From the NCBI GenBank assembly GCA_900314765.1, contig OMWN01000030.1, positions 1-51,049 on the forward strand: DNA of 51,049 nucleotides. Direction: 5' to 3'. The DNA is from an uncultured Selenomonadales bacterium. Its GTDB lineage: Bacteria; Bacillota; Negativicutes; Selenomonadales; Selenomonadaceae. Positions 18,907 through 26,962 of this stretch are shown here, piece after piece. The notes beneath the pieces were generated by a model. The model had not been told where the DNA came from, searched no databases, and was given only the letters and a program-made list of their open reading frames with translations. The position numbers and the translations under genes were made by a program. Position 1 is the first letter of the stretch, and each line of letters begins with the position of its first letter.

Positions 18907-19851
18907 TCAATCAAAAAGCTGGCTCACGGAGCGATGCGACTGAATGCGCACAATGACATCGCCAATGACATCTGCGAGCGAGCATACGACAATCTTGTCA
19001 GACTGCTTCTCAGGCGTCAGAGGAATCGTGTCCGTCACGATGAGCTTTTCGATATTCGACTCATTGATGCGCTTCACGGCTGGGTCAGAAAGAATGCCGT
19101 GCGAGCAGCAAGCATAGACGGCTTTCGCGCCCTTGTTAGCGAGAGCGCGAGCGCCCTCGCAGAGCGAGCCCGCCGTGTCGACGATGTCGTCGACCATGAC
19201 GCATGTCTTGCCCTTGACGTCTCCGATGAGGTTCATGACCTCAGCCTTGCCCGGCTCTGGGCGACGCTTCTCAATGATGGCAATGGACGTATGCAGCCTG
19301 TCCGCGAGATCGCGAGCACGTGTAACGCCGCCAAGGTCCGGCGATACGACGACGACGTCCTCAAGATTGAGGTCTTTGATGCACTTCGCGAGCACGGGCG
19401 ACGCAGTCAGATGGTCAACAGGGATATCGAAGAAGCCCTGTATCTGACCCGCATGCAGGTCAACCGTGACGACGCGGTCAACGCCTGCCGTGCTCATGAG
19501 ATTTGCGACGAGCTTTGCCGAGATTGGCTCACGACCGCGCGTCTTCCTGTCCTGCCTCGCGTACGCGTAGTACGGCACGACAGCCGTGATGCTCGCAGCC
19601 GATGCGCGCTTGCAGGCATCGACCATGATCAGAAGCTCCACCAGATTGTCATTCACTGGATGCGATGTCGGCTGAATGATGAAAATATCACGCCCCCTGA
19701 CGCTCTCGCCAATCATGACCTGCGTCTCGCCGTTGTTGAAGCGGCTGACAAGCGCGTCGCAGAGCTTCACGCCGATGTGTTTTGCGATGTCCTCTGCGAG
19801 CTTTGGATTCGCGCTGCCCGATAGGATGCATAGATCTTTCATGTCTGCCAT
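18907..19851 (-). CDS. prs: Ribose-phosphate pyrophosphokinase
   Basis: A 314-residue class I PRPP synthetase that converts ribose-5-phosphate and ATP to PRPP for nucleotide, His and Trp synthesis. Two PRT-like lobes are present. YYAYARQDRKTRGREP is the catalytic flexible loop. DLHAGQIQGFF and the PRPP-binding MVDDIVDTAGSLC (about 215-230) are intact. ATG 19851 has a G-rich site (GGGGG) upstream. It follows glmU at a gap of about 140 nt, as in many Firmicutes (glmU-prs). Co-transcription and an internal promoter are both possible. Confidence 0.97.
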   Translation of the reverse strand: MADMKDLCILSGSANPKLAEDIAKHIGVKLCDALVSRFNNGETQVMIGESVRGRDIFIIQPTSHPVNDNLVELLIMVDACKRASAASITAVVPYYAYARQDRKTRGREPISAKLVANLMSTAGVDRVVTVDLHAGQIQGFFDIPVDHLTASPVLAKCIKDLNLEDVVVVSPDLGGVTRARDLADRLHTSIAIIEKRRPEPGKAEVMNLIGDVKGKTCVMVDDIVDTAGSLCEGARALANKGAKAVYACCSHGILSDPAVKRINESNIEKLIVTDTIPLTPEKQSDKIVVCSLADVIGDVIVRIQSHRSVSQLFD

Positions 19852-19908
19852 TTGTCAAAAACCCCCATTAAAGTTTTAACCAAAGTTTTAGGAAACAATA
19901 CGAAATCT

Positions 19909-19938
19909 ATCATATTGCCATCTGAAATCCCATTCCAA
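19909..19938 (-). promoter_or_regulatory. Possible promoter of prs
   Basis: On the minus strand, TTGGAA (19938-19933), an 18-nt spacer and TATGAT (19914-19909), about 60 nt before the prs start. Moderate match only. Confidence 0.35.
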
Positions 19939-19990
19939 ATTCATTATAGACCTGTAAACGCTTTTTATCTACATAAATTTGAAAATAAAA

Positions 19991-21355
19991 TTATTTTCTT
20001 TTGTCGAGCCAGTGAGGTATGTTTTTCTGGCGCGCGCGGCCGACTGCGAGCTCATTCTCCGGCACGTTCTGTGTGATGGTTGAACCCGCCGCGATATAAG
20101 AGCCATCCCCCACCGTCACCGGCGCGACGAGATTTGAGTTGCAGCCAACGAACGCATTGTTGCCGATTGTCGTGCGATATTTTTTCTTGCCATCGTAGTT
20201 GACCGTGATCGTGCCGCAGCCCATGTTGACACCCGAACCCATGTCGCAGTCGCCGATGTACTGAAGATGCGGAAGCTTTGAGCCTTCGCCGATATTCGAA
20301 TTTTTGACCTCGACGAAGTTGCCGATTTTGACGTTCTTCGAGATTTTCGCATTCGGGCGGAGGTGAACGTATGGTCCCATCGTCACACCGTCGTCAATCT
20401 CGCACTCATGACCATAAACGAATTGCGCCGTGACGCCGTTCCCTATTTTCGCGTCGCTGAATCTCGTCGATGGTCCGATAACGCAATCCTCGCCTACTGA
20501 CGAATCGCCTTCAATCCACGTGAACGGATAAATGACAGTGTCACGCCCAATGGTGACGCCGTCGTCGATAAATGTCGATGCGGGATCCATGAGCGTGACT
20601 CCCGACGCCATGAGTTCCTCATTCTTGCGGCGGCGCAGGATTTTCTCTGCGTTAGCAAGCTGCGCACGTGAATTCACGCCGAGCGTTTCCTCGTAGTCGT
20701 CCGCAGCGACTGCCCATATTTTTTCGCCCTTGCCGCGCAGAATCTCAAGCACGTCAGGCAAATAGTATTCGCCCTGCGCATTGTCACAGCCGACGCTCTT
20801 CAGCGCCTCGAAAAGGTCATCCTTCTCAAAGCAGTAAATGCCGGAATTTACCTCACGCACTTTTTTCTCTTCATCTGTCGCATCCTTGTCCTCAACGATT
20901 TTTGCGACGGAGCCATCTGCCGAACGAATAATGCGGCCATATCCTGTCGCGTCCGGCATCACCGCCGTGAGCACGGTCGCCTTTGCCTGAGCCTTGACAT
21001 GCTCCTCATAGAGCTTTTTGACGAGCTCGCCCGTGAGGAGCGGCGTGTCGCCGCAGAGCACCATGACGGTGCCATGCTCATTCTCGAGCTTGTCCTTTGC
21101 CATGAGGACCGCGTGACCCGTACCAAGCTGCTCGGCCTGCACGACGACCTCGGCCTGCTCGCCGACAGCTTTCTGCACCATGTCAGCGCCAAATCCGACG
21201 ACGACGATATTGCGTCTCGCGCCTGCGTGCTTTGCCGCATCGATGACATGCTGCACCATTGATTTGCCCGCAGCCTTATGAAGCACCTTCGGGAGCTTTG
21301 ACTTCATGCGCGTGCCCTTGCCCGCCGCAAGTATGATAGTAACTAAATCCGACAT
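19991..21355 (-). CDS. glmU: Bifunctional GlmU: GlcN-1-P acetyltransferase / GlcNAc-1-P uridyltransferase
   Basis: A 454-residue enzyme making UDP-GlcNAc for peptidoglycan and LPS. The N-terminal pyrophosphorylase has LAAGKGTRMKSKLPKVLH at about 9-26 and a CGDTPLL region near 102. The C-terminal left-handed beta helix (about 250-450) carries hexapeptide repeats and the acetyltransferase segment RPNAKISKNVKIGNFVEVK, followed by NYDGKKKYRTTIG. The length is normal. It stands between gntR and prs, part of the Firmicute ispE-regulator-glmU-prs order. No spoVG gene is present between the regulator and glmU. Confidence 0.97.
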   Translation of the reverse strand: MSDLVTIILAAGKGTRMKSKLPKVLHKAAGKSMVQHVIDAAKHAGARRNIVVVGFGADMVQKAVGEQAEVVVQAEQLGTGHAVLMAKDKLENEHGTVMVLCGDTPLLTGELVKKLYEEHVKAQAKATVLTAVMPDATGYGRIIRSADGSVAKIVEDKDATDEEKKVREVNSGIYCFEKDDLFEALKSVGCDNAQGEYYLPDVLEILRGKGEKIWAVAADDYEETLGVNSRAQLANAEKILRRRKNEELMASGVTLMDPASTFIDDGVTIGRDTVIYPFTWIEGDSSVGEDCVIGPSTRFSDAKIGNGVTAQFVYGHECEIDDGVTMGPYVHLRPNAKISKNVKIGNFVEVKNSNIGEGSKLPHLQYIGDCDMGSGVNMGCGTITVNYDGKKKYRTTIGNNAFVGCNSNLVAPVTVGDGSYIAAGSTITQNVPENELAVGRARQKNIPHWLDKRK

Positions 21356-21397
21356 TAAAATGATTTCCTCCTAGTTTTGTCCAGCCATTTTGTTATT

Positions 21398-22093
21398 TCA
21401 TTCACCCTGAGTTTTCTTTTTCATTGCCTCCATGCTCGTGAGCAGCGTCTGCTCCGACTTCTCCATGTGATGCTCTGCCGCCTTCTGCGCGGCCTTCACA
21501 TCGCCCTGCGCGATGGCATCGACGATGGCACGGTGCTCCTCGAGCGTCGCCTTGAGGCGTCCAGGGAATGACATCGACGTCTTGCGGAACTGCGTGAGCT
21601 GCTCGCGCAGATTGGAAATGATGCCAATCAAGCGCTGATTGCGGCTTGCCTGATAGAGAAGCCCGTGAAACTCCGTGTCAACCTCGACGATTTTCTCGAT
21701 GTCTCCCTGCTCGATGTACATGCCTATCTGCACGAGCAGCCTCTGCAGATGGTCAAGCTCCTCATCCGTGATGCGCTCAGCCGCAAGTCCGCTCGCGAGT
21801 GACTCCAGCGATGTGCGTATCTCAAAGACTTCGTTCACGTCGCGTATCGAGAGATTTGCGACATACGTGCCCCTTCGCGGCATCATGATGACATAGCCCT
21901 CGAGCTCAAGCTTTCTTATGGCCTCGCGCACCGGCGTACGTGACACGCCAAGCTCCTCAGCCAGCTGTATCTCCATGAGTCTCTCGCCCGGCTTCAGCAC
22001 CCCACGGCGTATGGCATCGCGCAGCGTCTCACAGACGACCTCGCGCAATGGCTGATAGCTGTCGAGCCTTATTGGTGATAATTTTTTCTCCAT
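21398..22093 (-). CDS. GntR family regulator, FadR/FCD subfamily
   Basis: A 231-residue transcription factor. The GntR winged helix (about residues 12-75) contains VCETLRDAIRRGVLKPGERL and LGVSRTPVREAIRKLELEG. The C-terminal all-helical FCD ligand domain (about 85-215) contains FEIRTSLESLASGLAA and the metal/acid-binding region DTEFHGLLY. FCD regulators sense small organic acids or sugar acids, but the effector and target are not evident. The location between ispE and glmU is where many Firmicutes carry purR/yabJ/spoVG. It may therefore be a lineage-specific house regulator of this cluster. A hairpin-forming repeat lies directly upstream. Confidence 0.92.
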   Translation of the reverse strand: MEKKLSPIRLDSYQPLREVVCETLRDAIRRGVLKPGERLMEIQLAEELGVSRTPVREAIRKLELEGYVIMMPRRGTYVANLSIRDVNEVFEIRTSLESLASGLAAERITDEELDHLQRLLVQIGMYIEQGDIEKIVEVDTEFHGLLYQASRNQRLIGIISNLREQLTQFRKTSMSFPGRLKATLEEHRAIVDAIAQGDVKAAQKAAEHHMEKSEQTLLTSMEAMKKKTQGE

Positions 22094-22155
22094 GTATTTT
22101 CTCTGCCCTTCATTTCTAATTCATTTCCATTCAATATTTATGTCAAATCTCATGA

Positions 22156-22333
22156 GTTTGAGAATATTCCCGAGGCGATGCCTGTCCGAAGTAATTTAGC
22201 AATTTCATACAGGCTCTTTGGCTGGCTCCGAAGCGGCATGTTTTCGCTTTTGCCGCGAGGAGTCCAGCATTAGAGCCTGTCGAAATTGCGCAGTGGATGA
22301 GGACTGGCATCACCGAGTCATTTACTATCCGAT
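22156..22333 (+). repeat. Hairpin-forming dispersed repeat, copy A
   Basis: A ~175-bp element between ispE and gntR that matches copy B (34265-34445) without gaps at about 143 of 160 positions. It folds into one long imperfect hairpin. The outer arms are GATGCCTGTCC/GGACTGGCATC. Next come GCAATTTC/GAAATTGC and ACAGGCTCT/AGAGCCTGT, then CTGGCTCC/GGAGTCCAG and an apical GCGGCA/TGCCGC. Its 3' end overlaps the last codons and stop of ispE. No coding capacity is seen. Confidence 0.85.
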
Positions 22334-23217
22334 TTTACAATCTCATGCTGTCCCGTGAGCGGCACGACAAAAATCTCCGCACCCTTTGCCACAGGCGAAC
22401 ACCTCAGCGCATCAGCAGCCCTTTTCGCATCGTTTTCATTCTGCGCGAGCGCAAATATCGTTGGCCCACTGCCCGACATAATCGCATTCATCGCACCATT
22501 TGCCCGCAGAATGTTCTCGTATTCGCCGATGATGGGATGTTTTTTTTTCGTCACATGCTCCAGCACGTTGTATATATCTGAAGCAACCTGCGCGCCATTT
22601 CCCCTGTCGATGGCGCTTATCATGGCCGCCGTGTCGGGGTGACGCACATCGCTCATGGCGTCGTACTCGCGATACGCCCACGCCGTCGATACGCTCACGG
22701 GCGGCTTCGCGAGGACTACCCATAGCGGCGGCGCCTCCGCGAGACGGCTGAGTATTTCGCCGCGTCCCTTCGCGAGCATCGTGCCGCCCTCTATCGAGTA
22801 TGGCACATCAGAGCCAAGCTCCGCGCCGAGCCTACGAAAATCTGCCACCGTCATGCGCGTGTAAAAAAGCGTGTTCATCGCTCTGAGCATGCCCGCCGCA
22901 TCGGCAGACCCGCCCGCGAGTCCCGCCGCTATCGGGATTCTTTTCTCCACATATATGCGCACGCCGTGCTTAATGTCATGTTCTTTCAAAAAGAGCTTTG
23001 CAGCCTTGTACGCTAGATTGCTCTCATCAGCGGGCACATCGCCCGTATTCATAGAAAGCTCTATGCCCGACCCCATTGCCTCGACACGCACCGTATCATA
23101 CAGCCCGACCGTCTGCATGACCATCTCGACCTCGTGATACCCATCATCACGCCGTCCAAGTATGTCAAGCGTCAGATTTATCTTAGCAGCGGACTGTACC
23201 GTTACGCTGTTCGCCAT
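22318..23217 (-). CDS. ispE: 4-diphosphocytidyl-2-C-methyl-D-erythritol kinase
   Basis: A 299-residue GHMP kinase of the MEP isoprenoid pathway that phosphorylates CDP-ME at the 2-hydroxyl. The ATP-binding glycine-rich loop IPIAAGLAGGSADAAGML lies near residues 90-107. AKINLTLDILGRRDDGYHE is the substrate-binding N-terminus. MSGSGPTIFAL is the C-terminal GHMP motif near 245. ATG 23217 is the natural start. The last few residues and the stop lie within the end of repeat copy A, so the repeat has probably shaped the C-terminus. It is the first gene of the ispE-gntR-glmU-prs series. Confidence 0.96.
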   Translation of the reverse strand: MANSVTVQSAAKINLTLDILGRRDDGYHEVEMVMQTVGLYDTVRVEAMGSGIELSMNTGDVPADESNLAYKAAKLFLKEHDIKHGVRIYVEKRIPIAAGLAGGSADAAGMLRAMNTLFYTRMTVADFRRLGAELGSDVPYSIEGGTMLAKGRGEILSRLAEAPPLWVVLAKPPVSVSTAWAYREYDAMSDVRHPDTAAMISAIDRGNGAQVASDIYNVLEHVTKKKHPIIGEYENILRANGAMNAIMSGSGPTIFALAQNENDAKRAADALRCSPVAKGAEIFVVPLTGQHEIVKSDSK

Positions 23218-23332
23218 CTATGCATCACTTCCCGTGTTTTGCATCTTGTATACATCATTTTCACGTTTTAGATTTTAACAATTTTTTACACGCTATTCAA
23301 GAATTTTATAAAATTTAACCTACATAATAGAA

Positions 23333-23361
23333 TTGACAATGGTCACAGCAGGCGTGATAAT
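23333..23361 (+). promoter_or_regulatory. Near-consensus sigma-A promoter of the P-type ATPase-like gene
   Basis: TTGACA (23333-23338), exactly 17 nt, then GATAAT (23356-23361), 40 nt before the start codon, followed by a strong AAAGGAG ribosome-binding site. The geometry suggests active expression of the downstream gene. Confidence 0.7.
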
Positions 23362-23400
23362 GAATGTGTACCTGAAATCATCACGGAAAGGAGCGAGACG

Positions 23401-25206
23401 ATGGCTGAGGAAAAAGAAAATGCCGTGCCTAACGACGTGAAAGACGAAGACACGCAAGAGAAAAAACAAGACCATAAGATAGAAGAGCATGAAAAAGTCA
23501 CCGTCGAATCCGCGCAGCGCAAAGCAAAAATCGCGCTTTCCTGCTTCATCGTCTCCATTCCGTTCGCGCTGTTCCTTCTTTTCAGCGCACTCTTATCATT
23601 TTTGCCACGCCTCGCCGAGATTTTCCCAGAAATGCCGATGGACAAAGCAGAGGCGTTCATGCCTCTTGCGACGACGATGACCATCGTCTCCGCTGTCATC
23701 ATGATGGTGCTTCATTTCCCGATATATCGTCACGGCATCATAAATTTGAAGCGCGGCTTCCCAAACACGAACAGCCTCATCGCTTTGTCAACGCTCGCTT
23801 CATTCATATACGGCACATCGTCTTTGATGCTCACTGACAGCGATATCGTCAAGGGCATGCCGACATCGTGGTTCGCGCCGTTTGCGCTGACGCTTCTGTT
23901 CACGGGTCTTGGACGATACATCGAAGCGCGAGCGCATATCGTGAGCCTCACCGAGAGAAGAAATGCTCATGCGCTCGGCGATGATGAGCCGCCATTCGTC
24001 GCCCCGAATGAACCGACGATTTCGGGCTACGGCGCCGTCTTTGCCATGACGATTTCCGTCATCGTCGGCGCCATTTGGTTTGCTGTCTCCGGCGTATCGG
24101 ATGCCGCGTCCATATTCCTCGCCGTGCTCATCGCGTGCTGTCCTGTTGCCATCAGCCTCGTTGAGTCGCCCATCCTGCTCATGGCCATCGAGAAAGCGCG
24201 AGACCTCGGCATCGTCATACGCAATCAGGACACGGTCAACGATCTCGCGAATATCGACGTCATCGTGCTCGGCAAGGGCGACATACTCACGGAAGGCAAG
24301 CCGCAGATTACGGACGCCGTGCCAGAGGGCATCACGATGAACACATTCATGGGGCTCGCCGCGGCCGCTGAGTCGGGCTCCCATCATCCATACGCCGCCG
24401 CCATCACAGAGCGCGCCATTCGCATCCACGCAAGAGAGCCGCGCGTCGCCGCATTCACGGAAATACCCAGCATCGGCGTCGAAATCATGTCAAATGGTCG
24501 CCCGATTCGCATAGGTCAATCCGAGTGGGTCAAAGCGCAGCGCGTATACATCAGTGCAGACCTGCTCACACGCGCTGACCAGCTCATGGAAAAGGGCAAA
24601 TCCGTCGTATTCGTGAGCAATGGCTACGATGCAAAGGGCATCATCGCATTTGAAAACATCATTCGCGAAGATGCGAAGGAAACGATAGCGGCGCTGAAGG
24701 AAATGAACATCGAGCCCGTGCTCATCACGGGTGATGCCACGCGCACGGCGAAAGCCATCGCAAAAAAGCTCGGCATAACAAATGTGCTATCGGAATTGCA
24801 CGGTGATGACGTAGCCGAGGCAATAGAAAAACTCAAGCAGGACGGCAAAAAGACCGTCGCACTTTACGATAAGCTTAAAAGCAAAACATTAAGCAAAAGT
24901 GTCGCAGACATCGTCATCGCGCCGACGTCTGCCGAAGAAAATGACAGATACGACGCGCCTGTGGTGATGACATCGACAGAGCTCAGCACGTTGCCAAAAC
25001 TCATAAAGATTGCGACAAATGCCACGAACGCCGTGCGCAAAAATTTCATTTGGGCGTTCGGCGGCGCACTGTTTGCCGTGCTCGCGGCGGTCGGCATCCT
25101 CTACGTGTTCGGCGGCCCGCTCCTCGCCCCATCGATGGTCATAGCATCGTCGCTTCCGGGATTCATCGCGTCGATGATAAATATTGTGCGATACAAGCGA
25201 AGCTAA
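23401..25206 (+). CDS. Degenerate P1B-type ATPase homologue (probable pseudoenzyme)
   Basis: A 601-residue intact reading frame related to heavy-metal P-type ATPases but without the catalytic machinery. Recognisable parts are membrane helices at about 45-105, NTNSLIALST (122-131), GRYIEARA (171-178), a second helix pair at about 210-255 and SGSHHPYAAAI (325-335). LITGDATRTAKAIAKKLGI (441-459) and two C-terminal helices complete them. The phosphorylation motif DKTGTLT is replaced by GKGDILT (291-297), so the acceptor Asp is Gly. The metal-site CPC is CPV (247-249). The actuator domain with TGE is deleted, GDN is GDA, and the GDGxNDAPAL hinge is lost (about 487-505). The charged N-terminal tail has no metal-binding CxxC domain. 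ATP-driven transport is not expected. A regulatory or metal-sensing role is speculative. Confidence 0.85.
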   Translation: MAEEKENAVPNDVKDEDTQEKKQDHKIEEHEKVTVESAQRKAKIALSCFIVSIPFALFLLFSALLSFLPRLAEIFPEMPMDKAEAFMPLATTMTIVSAVIMMVLHFPIYRHGIINLKRGFPNTNSLIALSTLASFIYGTSSLMLTDSDIVKGMPTSWFAPFALTLLFTGLGRYIEARAHIVSLTERRNAHALGDDEPPFVAPNEPTISGYGAVFAMTISVIVGAIWFAVSGVSDAASIFLAVLIACCPVAISLVESPILLMAIEKARDLGIVIRNQDTVNDLANIDVIVLGKGDILTEGKPQITDAVPEGITMNTFMGLAAAAESGSHHPYAAAITERAIRIHAREPRVAAFTEIPSIGVEIMSNGRPIRIGQSEWVKAQRVYISADLLTRADQLMEKGKSVVFVSNGYDAKGIIAFENIIREDAKETIAALKEMNIEPVLITGDATRTAKAIAKKLGITNVLSELHGDDVAEAIEKLKQDGKKTVALYDKLKSKTLSKSVADIVIAPTSAEENDRYDAPVVMTSTELSTLPKLIKIATNATNAVRKNFIWAFGGALFAVLAAVGILYVFGGPLLAPSMVIASSLPGFIASMINIVRYKRS

Positions 25207-25207
25207 A

Positions 25208-25258
25208 AGAAGCCTCAGCCATATCATGAAAAATCATGACGTGTGCTGAGGCTTTTTA
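25208..25258 (+). terminator. Terminator of the P-type ATPase-like gene
   Basis: AGCCTCAGC and GCTGAGGCT form a stem, with an inner TCATG/CATGA stem, and are followed by TTTTT. It separates this gene from fba. Confidence 0.88.
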
Positions 25259-25311
25259 ATTTGATTTCGAAAAAATTATGACTAAATTATTTTAATATGT
25301 AACAAAATTCT

Positions 25312-25339
25312 TTCGTTTTCCGTTTTTTAATGGTATAAT
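25312..25339 (+). promoter_or_regulatory. Promoter of fba
   Basis: A perfect -10 TATAAT at 25334-25339. The -35 is weak (TTTCGT at about 25312). The start codon follows 46 nt later after AGAGGAGG. Confidence 0.5.
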
Positions 25340-25384
25340 GAGCGTGTATTGGTTTACGTTGATTATTTCAGAGGAGGTAATGAA

Positions 25385-26350
25385 ATGCCATTAGTCACAT
25401 CAAAGGAAATGTTCAAGAAGGCTTATGACGGCGGATATGCCATCGGTGCCTTCAACGTCAACAACATGGAAATCATCCAGGGCATCGTAGAGGCCGCGAA
25501 AGAGGAGAACGCGCCTCTGATACTGCAGGCGTCGGCTGGAGCTCGCAAGTACGCGAAGCCCATCTATCTCAAGAAGCTCGTCGAGGCGGCTGTCGAAGAC
25601 TCGGGTCTGCCGATTTGCCTGCACCTCGACCACGGCGCAGATTTCGAGACGTGCAAGGACTGCGTCGATGGCGGATTTACCTCCGTCATGATTGACGGCT
25701 CAAAAATGAGCTTTGAAGACAACATCGCCGTCACGAAGAAAGTCGTTGACTACGCGCACGCTCATGGCGTCGTCGTCGAGGGCGAGCTCGGCAAGCTGGC
25801 TGGCATCGAGGATGATGTCAAAGTCAATGACAAAGATGCGTCGTACACGCGCCCAGATGAAGTCGAAGAATTCGTCGAGCGCACGGGCGTTGACTCGCTC
25901 GCCATCGCCATCGGCACGAGCCACGGTGCTTTCAAGTTCAAGCCTGAGCAGTGCACGCGCAACGCTGAAGGCGTGCTCGTCCCGCCTGAGCTTCGCTTCG
26001 ATATTCTCGAAGAAATCGAAAAGAGACTGCCGCAGTTCCCAATCGTTCTGCACGGCTCATCATCCGTTGTGCCGAAATTCGTCAAAATCATCAACGAAAA
26101 CGGCGGCAAGCTCGATGACGCGATTGGCATTCCAGAAGATCAGCTGCGTCGCGCTGCAAAGTCGTCCGTCTGCAAAATCAATATTGACTCCGACCTTCGC
26201 CTCGGCATGACCGCTGGTATTCGTGAACACATGGCCGCGCATCCAGCAGTATTCGACCCACGCGAATATCTGAAACTCGGCCGCGAATACATCAAGGAAA
26301 TCGTAAAGCACAAGCTCATCTACGTCCTTGGCTGCAACGGCAAAGCATGA
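25385..26350 (+). CDS. fba: Class II fructose-1,6-bisphosphate aldolase
   Basis: A 321-residue zinc-dependent aldolase interconverting fructose-1,6-bisphosphate with DHAP and glyceraldehyde-3-phosphate in glycolysis and gluconeogenesis. GAFNVNNMEIIQGIV, the zinc and base region CLHLDHGAD, EGELGKLAG, the GTSHGAFKF histidine site and LHGSSSVV are all visible. ATG 25385 follows AGAGGAGGTAATGAA with ideal spacing; the frame is open 12 codons earlier but that extension has no support. It is single, bounded by a promoter and a bidirectional terminator. Confidence 0.96.
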   Translation: MPLVTSKEMFKKAYDGGYAIGAFNVNNMEIIQGIVEAAKEENAPLILQASAGARKYAKPIYLKKLVEAAVEDSGLPICLHLDHGADFETCKDCVDGGFTSVMIDGSKMSFEDNIAVTKKVVDYAHAHGVVVEGELGKLAGIEDDVKVNDKDASYTRPDEVEEFVERTGVDSLAIAIGTSHGAFKFKPEQCTRNAEGVLVPPELRFDILEEIEKRLPQFPIVLHGSSSVVPKFVKIINENGGKLDDAIGIPEDQLRRAAKSSVCKINIDSDLRLGMTAGIREHMAAHPAVFDPREYLKLGREYIKEIVKHKLIYVLGCNGKA

Positions 26351-26425
26351 GCAATTAGCAAACGCTCAATAAATTCTGTTTGGACATTATTGAACTTACA
26401 TTAATTACCATGAAGTATAAATCAT

Positions 26426-26492
26426 AAAAAATGCTCCCTACCAAACAGGCAGATTAACAAATCTGTCCTAATCTGATAGGGAGCATATTTTA
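26426..26492. terminator. Bidirectional terminator between fba and the DNPH1-like gene
   Basis: ATGCTCCCTA and TAGGGAGCAT form the outer stem, with an inner CAGATT/AATCTG stem and A/T runs on both sides. It bounds the two-gene defence-like islet on its left. Confidence 0.88.
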
Positions 26493-26900
26493 TTTTCTTC
26501 CCAGCAAATATTTTATGTCTCTCAATAGTTCTTCTTCATCATTATATGAATGGAGCTCAAAGTAATCATCACCAGATAGCATCGCGGAGAGGTTAATGCC
26601 CACCCTGTAAAATATATGTACTGGCTTGCCAATTTTTTCGGCATAGGCCAATTCATAGCCCACTCCGAGCGATGGCTGCGAGCATTCAGCAATCACAATA
26701 TCACTTTCGCGCAGCCAGGCCGTGTCCTGTTCGTATATGGCCTTGTCACCCTGCCCCTCAACAAGCGAAAGACTAAGGTCGCCGACATGCTCCGTCAATA
26801 CCTTATCCGTCTCGTTGATGACACTTATGATTTTCCTATAAAGCTCCGCATCCTGCCTGCCACCTCGAATAGAGCCAGCAAAATATACTTTTTTATTCAT
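26490..26900 (-). CDS. DNPH1/Rcl-like 2'-deoxynucleoside 5'-phosphate N-hydrolase
   Basis: A 136-residue member of the nucleoside deoxyribosyltransferase superfamily, strikingly similar to animal DNPH1 (Rcl). Shared blocks are YFAGSIRGGRQD (6-17), VLTEHVG (34-40), IYEQD (55-59), QPSLGVGYEL (75-84) and LSAML (104-108). The family's catalytic positions are all present: Tyr6, Asp59, Ser77, nucleophile Glu83 and Ser105. DNPH1 splits deoxynucleoside 5'-monophosphates into base and deoxyribose 5-phosphate; the human enzyme clears 5-hydroxymethyl-dUMP. The gene starts at ATG 26900 after GGTGAG. It follows the GmrSD-type gene by 62 nt on the same strand, with terminators outside both. The link to defence is inference from that pairing. 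Confidence 0.85.
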   Translation of the reverse strand: MNKKVYFAGSIRGGRQDAELYRKIISVINETDKVLTEHVGDLSLSLVEGQGDKAIYEQDTAWLRESDIVIAECSQPSLGVGYELAYAEKIGKPVHIFYRVGINLSAMLSGDDYFELHSYNDEEELLRDIKYLLGRK

Positions 26901-26962
26901 TGCATCTCACCCGAACAATCTAAAAATATAGCTTGATATTTTCACAAAAATGATATACACGA

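Noticed and set aside
18775-19824. A 349-codon open frame on the plus strand opposite prs
   Set aside because: It is fully antisense to a textbook prs gene, has Arg/Asp/His-rich composition, no ribosome-binding site and no recognisable domain. It is a by-product of the codon usage on the other strand.
22156-22333. Repeat copies A and B as tRNA-like or known small RNA genes
   Set aside because: There is no cloverleaf, no CCA-type end and no match to a small RNA family that I can recognise. They are kept as an unassigned hairpin repeat.
23401-25206. Annotation of this gene as a working copper or cadmium exporter
   Set aside because: Overall similarity would suggest it, but the catalytic Asp, the CPC motif, the actuator domain and the GDGxND hinge are all missing, so transport activity should not be claimed.
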